This document shows, piece after piece, positions 55,641 to 64,000 of a stretch of DNA of 64,000 nucleotides; the first letter of the stretch is position 1; each line of letters begins with the position of its first letter. Source of the DNA: Calamus simplicifolius (lineage: Eukaryota > Streptophyta > Magnoliopsida > Arecales > Arecaceae); contig UESW01004252.1 of assembly GCA_900491605.1 (NCBI GenBank), positions 42,370-106,369 of the forward strand, in the 5' to 3' direction. A program made the translations under genes and the position numbers. The notes beneath the pieces were generated by a model. It made no database searches. It was not told the DNA's origin and saw nothing but the letters and a program-made list of their open reading frames with translations.

Positions 55641-56051
55641 AGAACGCATACTTTTGCTTAATTTCAATATTTTTTTCTTAAATACAAACAGGTGATTATA
55701 TTAATCTAGTACAAATCAATTTAGATAGATTATAATATAAAATTTATTTAAAAATAAAAAAATAAAAATTATTGTAATTTTAAATTTAAAATTTAGCATG
55801 ATAAGGCATAAATATCGCAATCCAATCCGTAGAATTAATTTTACGGTAGATACGAAGTAAAGAATGGCGTGATTCTTTGCTTGTCCGAGCTACAGTCCTC
55901 TGCTCTAATTCTCGTCCTCTTTCTTTGGAGTGAGCTTTTAACTTTTTTTTTTTTTTTCATTTTTTAAGAAAAAAAAGTTATATCGACTGGGATTCTCGGC
56001 CCATGTCGTCTGAACAACATTAACTCTCATGCTGTCTTAGACCTTTACTTA

Positions 56052-57334
<1,283 letters not shown>

Positions 57335-57352
57335 CATGCCCCCACTCCCTAG
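57335..57352 (-). other. Polypurine tract of element D
   Basis: Minus-strand CTAGGGAGTGGGGGCATG directly before the LTR start, nearly the same as in element C. Confidence 0.8.
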
Positions 57353-57727
57353 TTCGAAGCGTAGGTTCGGGCATAGGGAGTATAAGTCCAGGTGGCACGA
57401 TTTGAATGGAAGGATTCTGATTAGATAGCCCGCGCGATGATGCCATATTTAATGCTGCGCGGCCGCCGTGCCTTCATGGGTAAGGCTCCTTTGGGGCGAC
57501 GGTTGGGGGACTGCCACGCAGCAAATCCCGGTTTTTACGGCGTTTGTAGAGGTGGTTCCGGGCGCCTTGGGTGAGACGCCTTATCTTCTCTTAAGACGGT
57601 TTCCTTCGAGGGGAAGTAAAGTTGAAACAACGCCATTTTTGCTCGCAGCACTCCTTCGTTCCTCTTTGGAGCATTTTGTTCTCTGTTCCCTCTGTAGCTT
57701 CGTTTGGTGTTTTTCCTGGCTAGCAGA

Positions 57728-58210
57728 ATGATGAGCCCCGACGACGTGGTTTTGGAGATTGCTGCCGAGGATTTGGGGAAAATTCGCTAGAAGTACGGCA
57801 TTCTCTCGGATGTTATTCTGCGGTTGCCGGAACCCGAGCATAGAGTTTCACAAGATTTGGAATACGGGGACTTTCTTTATGAAGATAGTCTGAAGGCGGG
57901 CCTCCAGTTTCCTCTCCATCCCCTGGTGAGGGAGATCATGAAGTTTTACAACATTTGTCTGACGATGGTCGCTCCCAACAGCTGGCGGAGTATTATCAGG
58001 TTTATTTCGATGTGCAACCAGATTCAGGTAGTGCCAACTCTGCCCCTTTTTCGTGCTTGCTACCACTTGATACCAGGGAGGAAATTGGAGTGGCCTTACA
58101 TCGGAACTCGGAGGTCGTTTAAGACAATCGTGGATAAGCCGTCATCTATAAAGGGGTGGAAGATTCGATTCTTCATTGCTGAAGGGAACATTGGTTTCGA
58201 TTTTCCCTAA
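57728..58210 (+). pseudogene. Antisense gene fragment of element D, PF04195-like domain
   Basis: Plus strand, start MMSPDDVVLEIAAEDLGKIR, then TAG at 57788-57790, then open to 58210. It reads FLYEDSLKAGLQFPLHPLV, EIMKFYNICLTMVAPNSWR, LPLFRACYHLIPGRK and SSIKGWKIRFFIAEGNIG. It is clearly the homologue of exon 1 of the element C antisense gene and more continuous than it. The coiled-coil part is lost at the copia junction. Confidence 0.85.
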
Positions 58211-58230
58211 GGATGGGGAAACTTTGTGCG

Positions 58231-58611
58231 TGTTGACCCAATTGATGATTTTGATGATTAACAAAACTATTTGAGTATAACAATTGAAGGCTCTAATGAT
58301 TTTGATTAAGTTTTTCAGATTATAAGTCAATTAAATGATCAAAATCAGGAGTTAAATCTTATTCTGGATCGAATCTAATGTCTAGGTAAGATTGCAGACA
58401 TTAGAGTCGACTCCGAGAATCACAGAGCCGACTCTAGTATCTGGCATGGAAGTTAGAGTCGACTCCGAGACTGTTAGAGCCGACTCTCACAGAAGAAACA
58501 GAACGTTGATTTTTCTGGCCCCAACTTAGAGTCGACTCCAGGTCTGTTAGAGTCGACTCCAGAAAAGTTTCTGTTGATGGGGCCGGTTGACCCCATAGGC
58601 AATAAAGATAG
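58231..58611 (+). mobile_element. Partial copia-type LTR
   Basis: Starts TGTTGACCCAATTGATGATT, a common start for plant Ty1/copia LTRs, and has several AGAGTCGACTCC words (58402-58565). It ends or is cut near 58611 where element E begins. No internal region follows, so it is a truncated copy or was split by E. Confidence 0.65.
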
Positions 58612-58930
58612 TAATTTTTGGATGGCATCCTATCGAGACGGCCATCCTCAGCGGCCTTCCCGAACGGCTTAATTCCTAGGTGGCCTCGCTACTCTACTCG
58701 GCTTTCTTTTGAAGGATGCAATGGACATTTCATTCCATCCACGAGCATCAAGGCATTTATGGCAATTATGGCTGCCACGTTAGCCCTCTGGCGTCGGCCT
58801 CTACAGCGTCGGCGTCGGCCCCTGCGTCGGCGTCGGCCTCAACAGCGTCTGGCATCTGCCTCTGGCATCGGCCTCAATAGCGTCGGCCTCTGGCGTCGGC
58901 CTCGACAGCGTCGGCCTCGACAGCGTCGGC

Positions 58931-59340
58931 CTTCTGCCGATGTACATCCATTTGCTAGGCATTTATTGCCTTCTCTCCCATATTTATAGCCTTTATGGCC
59001 TCAAAGGCCATGATTATCCAGGCATTTATTGCCTTATTCTCATTTATGGCGTCGGCCTCAACAATGCCTAGCGTCGGTTTCTGGTGTCGGCTTCGACAGC
59101 GTCGGCCTTCTGCCGATGTACATCCATTTGCTAGGCATTTATTGCCTTCTCTCCCATATTTATAGCCTTTATGGCCTCAAAGGCCATGATTATCCAGGCA
59201 TTTATTGCCTTATTCTCATTTATGGCGTCGGCCTCAACAATGCCTAGCGTCGGCCTCGTCGGCCTCGACAGCGTCGGCCTTCTGCCGATGTACATCCATT
59301 TGCTAGGCATTATTGCCTTATTCTCTTCCGTCTTTATGGC
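58931..59340. repeat. ~175-bp tandem repeat in the element E LTR
   Basis: Units starting CTTCTGCCGATGTACATCC begin near 58931, 59107 and 59279. The first two are full, the third partial. Each contains TATGGCCTCAAAGGCCAT-like inverted repeats. Confidence 0.9.
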
Positions 59341-59835
59341 CTCAAAGGCCACGCATCTACTCGCTCTAAAGCATTTATTGCATTCTCATATTTATGGCTG
59401 CCACGGCCTTGGCTTTTTCATTCGACCATAAGCAGCTTCGGCCTTTTTCCTACGGTCTCGGCCTTCGCCCTTGGCCATGAACAATATCATGCACGTGAAC
59501 AGTGTCACATGAACAGTGCCTTGCACGTGAATAGTGCCATAACTTTATAATTAATGCTCTACAAGGGACTTCTGGCTTCAACTTTAAACGACATCTTCTA
59601 TCCCAATGGTTGCACTTGGGGCCCACGTGACTAACCTTATCACCCATTGCTGTTCATATAGAGCTTCCACGTGGCTTGCCAACCCGTTTCTCTCTTGCTA
59701 AGATCACGGGTGGTTACCGCTATATTATGAACCGTTGCCGATATTTACGGCACACGTTTAGCAGCTGTAGCCGATCTTAACGGAATATATGATTCGGCTG
59801 TTATCAACGAAAGGAAAGAGGGACCCCCGGACAGG

Positions 59836-59844
59836 TATATAAAG
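59836..59844 (+). promoter_or_regulatory. TATA box of element E LTR
   Basis: TATATAAAG in CCGGACAGGTATATAAAGAG, matching the element A context. Confidence 0.7.
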
Positions 59845-59922
59845 AGCCCAACCCCCAACAAGGGAGAGGGACTCAATCTCTACTCTTTCATTAAAAAAAA
59901 TTCCTGTTCTCCAGATCGCTGA

Positions 59923-59940
59923 CTTGAGCGTCGGAGGGTC
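59923..59940 (+). promoter_or_regulatory. Conserved U5 block of element E
   Basis: CTTGAGCGTCGGAGGGTC, followed by CCGGTCCGGGACTTTTCTTG and CAGG, identical in its first 18 bases to element A. Confidence 0.75.
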
Positions 59941-60074
59941 CCCGCCGGAACCACCGGTCCGGGACTTTTCTTGCAGGTCTTCGGCTGAAGGAGGCGATCC
60001 TTATCATTCCTCTGAAGGCCAACGAAGCATTTATGTCGCTCGACGCTCATCAAAAGTGATTTGGCAGCAACAGA

Positions 60075-60093
60075 TTGGCGCGCCAGGAAGGGG
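60075..60093 (+). other. Primer-binding site of element E
   Basis: TTGGCGCGCCAGGAAGGGG, same first 13 bases as element A. Confidence 0.85.
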
Positions 60094-60147
60094 AGGAAAT
60101 GCACTTAGTAGACGAACATTCTCCCTACAACTTCTGCAAGGAAGACG

Positions 60148-60240
60148 ATGGTGACAACGCGAGCTCAGGAAGCTTTCACCAGTTGCGCTGAGGGGCACCG
60201 CGCAACAGCAAGCCAACCAACTTGATTCCCTGGGGGGCAG
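60148..60240 (+). pseudogene. Truncated gag start of element E
   Basis: ATG 60148 gives MVTTRAQEAFTSCAEG, then stops after SQPT. Element A gag begins with the same nine residues. No gag core follows. Confidence 0.65.
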
Positions 60241-61645
60241 ACCACCAGTGGGCGGAAGCGCTCGAGCCCGCGGAAGAAAAAAAAAAAGGGGCCTCAACGA
60301 CCGAGTGATGGCAAACAGCCCTCCACGACGGCCTCTCCTAGAGCGGCTGCTCATCCTGGACGGCCACTCACAACGATCTCCCGGTCCTCCTCGGCGACTC
60401 CCACGTTCACGGCGGCTCGAGACTCCATTGCAGCCCCAAATCTTCCATGGCGGCTCCTCGCGGCAGCCACGTCCCCAACAGCCATAGCGGTTCTCAGCCA
60501 ATCTCTCTCCGTCGAACCCAGCGAGTGCCCAAGATCGTCACCGGTCTCATCTCCCTCTCGCCCTCTCACCACCTTCTCTTCCTCCTACACTAGTCCGTCC
60601 AAGAGAAGGGAGCACTAAGCTTACCTTCCTCCCAACTTCCACAAACTTCTTCTCCTCCAGCTCAAGAAGCTCACAGCTAGCGGCAAGCTCACGAAGGAGC
60701 ATTCAAGTCCTAAACGCAAGCCATATGGCTGATGTTTAGTCCGAAGCACTCCAACTTCTCCACTTCGTCTCCTCCCAGGCGACTCGGTCCAAAGACCACT
60801 TCTCAGGCGTCCAGGAGATCTCTTAACCAGAGTTAGTTCTTCGGGTGCGTCCCGTTGGAGGTTAGCTGGCTGCGGCGGTTTTTGAAGGAATACGATGTAA
60901 CTCCCGACTCCACGGCCTTGTAGCCATCATCCAGAGCCGTGGGAGGTGGGAATGATGAACCAGAGCCCGAATGAAGGAGGGAGCTCCGTGAGGTCTCGGC
61001 TGCTCCCGAGCTCCCAACGGCACTGGTTCTCTGCTCCTGGGCTCCCGGTGCCCGAAGGTTCCCCATCTTCTCTCCTGTGGGTGTCCCAGGCCGGCGTCAC
61101 GCTGCGCTTCCTAGCCCGATGTCGCCGGGCCCAGCTTCTCCCACGATTCCAGGTGGAGCTTTGGTTGCCGCTTCCCAAACTCCAACACCACCCCCACGCT
61201 ACATTGCATGGCCTCAATGTGCCCATGCAGGGAGACTAGCATCAGAACATCCGTCTCCTTACAGGCTCCCGTCGGCCTCAAGAGGCCGACGCCAGTTATG
61301 CTGGGGGGCACCTTCAACGAGCTGAGCAAAAGCTTCAGAGGCAACATCTCAGGACCACGCAACAGCAAACAAAGGCTTCCACTCGCTTTGTGGTCACTGC
61401 CCAGGCTAGCCATCTCTCATCCTGCCGAAAATCTTCTCAGCAAGAGGTCCACCATCATCAAACCCATCAGCGGCTTAAAGCCAGAAAGCCATCACTCTCT
61501 GCCCAAGCAGCCTTCTCTCATACGGACAGTGACGCAGAGGAAGGCCCAAGTATGGGCAGCGGTACCTCCACTCCAACCAACTTGATTCCCTAGGGGGCAG
61601 ACCACCAGCGGGCGAAAGCGTTCAAGCCCACGGAAGAAAAACAAG
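60213..61645. repeat. Direct repeats of ~75 bp bounding 1.3 kb of unrecognised sequence in E
   Basis: 60213-60286 and 61572-61645 share CCAACCAACTTGATTCCCT, GGGGCAGACCACCAG and GAGCCCGCGGAAGAAAA-like words. Between them lies GC-rich sequence with several overlapping open frames of up to 125 codons. I recognise no family in any frame. It may be captured host sequence or gag-derived filler. Confidence 0.7.
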
Positions 61646-61724
61646 GGTGCTGCAAGAGCTAAGTATGCTGCGCTTAAGACTTTTTCTTTCATTGATGCTT
61701 AAAAATGTCACGCAGATCAACTCT

Positions 61725-62990
61725 GTATCGGCATTCAAGACCAACTCCGCGTTGGCACCAAAGACCGATGTCCAGTGTCGGCAACAAAGACCAACTCCGC
61801 GTTGGCACCAAAGACCGACGTCCAGTGTCGGCAACAAAGACCAACTCCGCGTTGGCACCAAGATCGACGTCCAGCGTCGGCAACAAAGACCAACTCCGCG
61901 TTGGCACCCAAGACCAACTCCGCGTTGGCACCAAAGACCGACGTCCAGTGTCGGCAACAAAGACCAACTCCGCGTTGGCACCAAAGACCGACGTCCAGCG
62001 TCGGCAACAAAGACCAACTCCGCGTTGGCACCAAAGACCGGCGCCAGCGTCGGCAACAAAGACCAACTCCCGTTGGCACCCAAGACCAACTCCGCGTTGG
62101 CACCAAAGACCGACGTCCAGTGTCGGCAATAAAGACCAACTCCGCGTTGGCACCAAAGACCGACGTCCAGCGTCGGCAACAAAGACCAACTCCGCGTTGG
62201 CACCAAAGACCGGCGCCCGCATCGGCAACAAAGACCAACTCCGCGTGGCACCCAAGACCAACTCCGCGTTGGCACCAAAGACTGGCTCCGCGTTGGCACC
62301 AAAGACCGACGTCCAGTGTCGGCAACAAAGACCAACTCCGCGTTGGCACCAAAGACCGACGTCCAGCGTCGGCAACAAAGACCAACTCCGCGTTGGCACC
62401 CAAGACCAACTCCGCGTTGGCACCAAAGACCGACGTCCAGTGTCGGCAACAAAGACCAACTCCGCGTTGGCACCAAAGACCGACGTCCAGCGTCGGCAAC
62501 AAAGACCAAACTCCGCGTTGCACCAAAGACCGGCGCCAGCGTCGGCAACAAAGACCAACTCTGCTTTGGCACCCAAGACCAACTCCGCGTTGGCACCAAA
62601 GACCGACGTCCAGTGTCGGCAACAAAGACCAACTCCGCGTTGGCACCAAAGACCGACGTCCAGCGTCGGCAACAAAGACCACTCCGCGTTGGCACCAAAG
62701 ACCGGCGCCCAGCATCGGCAACAAAGACCAACTCCGCGTTGGCACCCAAGACCAACTCCGCGTTGGCACCAAGACTGGCTCTGCGTCGGCACCAAAGACC
62801 GGTCCGCGTCGACACCAAAGACCGGCTCCGTGTCGGCAGTAAAGACCGGCTCCGCACCGGCACCAAAGACCGACTCCGCGTCGGCACTAAAGCTCGACTC
62901 CGGTCAGCACTCAAAGACCGATATACTATCGGCACTCAAGCCCGAGGCCCAGCTCTGCACCAAAAACGAAAACTAACTCTAGCGTTGGCA
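61725..62990. repeat. Alternating 24/26-bp hairpin minisatellite of element E
   Basis: Monomers AAAGACCAACTCCGCGTTGG+CACC (24 bp) and AAAGACCGACGTCCAGTGTC+GGCAAC (26 bp) alternate, with extra 24-mers at intervals. Each has a five-base inverted repeat: CCAAC-TCCGC-GTTGG or CCGAC-GTCCAGT-GTCGG. Very long open frames on both strands (up to 437 codons) result from the repeat. Confidence 0.95.
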
Positions 62991-63320
62991 ACAAAGATCG
63001 TCGGCATAAGGGAAAGGCACCTGACGACTCTCCAAATATCAGGTCACCCTTCGAGGTTCAAAAGGACCCTGAGCATGGTTCAAACACCCTCAGGTCACCC
63101 TCCGGGGTTAAAGGCTCCCGAGCATGGTCCCCTCACAGCGACTCTCGGGTCCCCTTCGGGTTCAAAAGGCTCTCGACGGCCTCAACTTTGCCTCAGCGGC
63201 TTCGCCACAGCCTCAACGGATTCATCTCAGCCCTATCGGCTTCAACTCTATATCAGCGGTCAACGGCCAATCAGGTAATACCTTTAATTATAATATTGCA
63301 ACGCATTGCTGGTTACTTTC
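62991..63320. repeat. Degenerate repeats between the two element E arrays
   Basis: Units with CAGGTCACCCTCCGGGGTT and GAGCATGGTTC occur about three times (63040-63165), then CAGCGGCTTC-rich sequence. No gene. Confidence 0.6.
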
Positions 63321-63324
63321 AGCC

Positions 63325-63735
63325 ATCCAGAAGCCCGGCTCAGCGTCGGCATCAGAAGCCCGACTTCGCGTCGGCACTAGAAGCCCGGCTCAGCGTCGGC
63401 ATCGAAAGCCCGACTTCGCGTCGGCACTAGAAGCCCGGCTCAGCGTCGGCATCGGAAGCTCGACTTCACATCGGCACTCAAGACCGGCTCTACACCAAAG
63501 ACCAGCTCCGCGTCGGCAACTAAGACCGGCTCTGAGTCGGCACCAAATACCAGCCCCGCGTCGGCACCTAAGACCGGCCCCGCGTCGGCACATAAGACCG
63601 GCTCCGCGTCGGCTCCATGACCGGCCCCGCATTGGCACCTGAAGCCCGAGTCTCCCCTCGGCACCGAAAGCTCGGCTCAGCGTCGGCACTCCAAGCTCGA
63701 GACTCCCCCCGGCACTTAAGCCCGACTCCGGTGGC
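63325..63735. repeat. Second hairpin minisatellite of element E
   Basis: Units of about 24 bp such as GAAGCCCGGCTCAGCGTCGG and GAAGCCCGACTTCGCGTCGG, with CCGAC-TTCGC-GTCGG or CCGGC-TCAGC-GTCGG inverted repeats. Confidence 0.9.
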
Positions 63736-64000
63736 ATCGAAGCCCGAAGCCAGCTCGGCACCAAAGCCCCAAGACAACTCAGTTGGGAGTGGCCAACACC
63801 CCAGCTCACAGTTGACGGGCACCCACTTTCAAATTTTATGACAAGTAGAAGACCCAAAGTCAACTCACAGTTAGGAGAAACGGACTCCCCAACTCATGGC
63901 TGACGGGCATCCACTTTCGGGCTTTGCATAGGCAGAGGATTACTGGCTGCCAGTCGAGGGTAACCCACTTACCCTCAAACTTTGCTTAAAAGTTTTTTTT
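63736..64000. repeat. Element E tail with ~95-bp direct repeat
   Basis: CTCACAGTTGACGGGCACCCACTTTC (63805-63830) recurs as CTCATGGCTGACGGGCATCCACTTTC (63893-63918). No gene. The window ends in a T run. Confidence 0.6.

Larger units (their letters stand above)
58612..60072 (+). repeat. 5' LTR of element E
   Basis: Ends TTTGGCAGCAACA two bases before the primer site. The left end TAATTTTTGG is inferred by analogy with TAATG in B. TATATAAAG at 59836-59844, U5 block at 59923-59940. A GCGTCGGCCTC-rich array occupies 58790-58940 and a ~175-bp tandem repeat 58931-59340. Confidence 0.75.
58612..64000 (+). mobile_element. Element E: probably non-autonomous relative of element A
   Basis: LTR (58612-60072), primer-binding site and a gag start (MVTTRAQEAFTS at 60148) that soon stops. 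Then about 1.4 kb without recognised protein and about 2 kb of minisatellite reach the window edge. PBS, TATA context, U5 block and parts of the LTR resemble element A. No protease, reverse transcriptase or integrase is seen in 3.9 kb of internal sequence. Its 3' LTR must lie outside the window. Confidence 0.65.

Noticed and set aside
61622..62976. Very long open frames on both strands (up to 437 codons) in the element E array
   Set aside because: They follow from the 50-bp alternating repeat with few stop words. The peptides are periodic, all frames are equally open, and no start context or domain is present.
61725..62990. CRISPR-like array with palindromic repeats of ~24-26 bp
   Set aside because: Both alternating parts are repeats. 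There are no variable spacers and no cas genes, and it lies within a retrotransposon.

Overview
This window is nuclear DNA of a flowering plant. GC-rich, intron-less or GT-AG spliced coding DNA sits in AT-rich spacers, and most of the length is LTR retrotransposons of the Ty3/gypsy Tat type. These are recognised by a CX2HX4HX4C gag knuckle, a VDSG protease, a YVDD-type reverse transcriptase, a second archaeal-type RNase H, no chromodomain, and extra antisense ORFs. The GC-rich codon usage of the one intact host gene suggests a monocot. A palm is possible but is not shown by the sequence.

Layout. 1-8064: decayed Tat element A on the minus strand, cut by the left edge of the window. 8097-11100: two copies of a ~1.28 kb segment in tandem. 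11100-17200: AT-rich DNA holding a bulb-lectin gene fragment and a decayed NLR resistance gene, separated by a palindrome-rich insert. 17200-22780: AT-rich spacer with a MITE-like element. 22783-37063: complete Tat element B on the minus strand, with 5-bp target duplication AGATG. It is interrupted by a 741-base N gap, and the 2.8 kb on each side of the gap are copies of each other, almost certainly an assembly error. 37752-38381: the only convincing intact host gene, a single-exon DEDDy 3'-5' exonuclease (RNase D/WRN-exonuclease type), squeezed between B and C. 38941-52433: complete Tat element C on the plus strand, target duplication GACAT. 52439-56155: AT-rich spacer with a copia-type primer-binding site and microsatellites. 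56156-58230: 3' fragment of a C-related element D. 58231-58611: piece of a copia-type LTR. 58612-64000: element E, an A-related element that looks non-autonomous and runs off the right edge.

How the parts relate. Each pol is broken by several frameshifts and stops, and no intact autonomous element is seen. B, C and D carry, between integrase and 3' LTR, a gene on the opposite strand whose product resembles the plant gypsy-type transposon domain PF04195. In B and C it continues into a coiled coil and has credible introns. All five Tat elements share a conserved U5 block (consensus CTTGAGCGTCGGAGGGTC) although their LTRs otherwise differ. They also carry GC-rich minisatellites. In most of these the sequence differs between elements, but the monomer keeps a short inverted repeat (CCGAG/CTCGG, CCGAT/ATCGG, CCAAT/ATTGG, CCGAC/GTCGG, CCAAC/GTTGG). 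This recurring hairpin-array design is the most unusual signal in the window.
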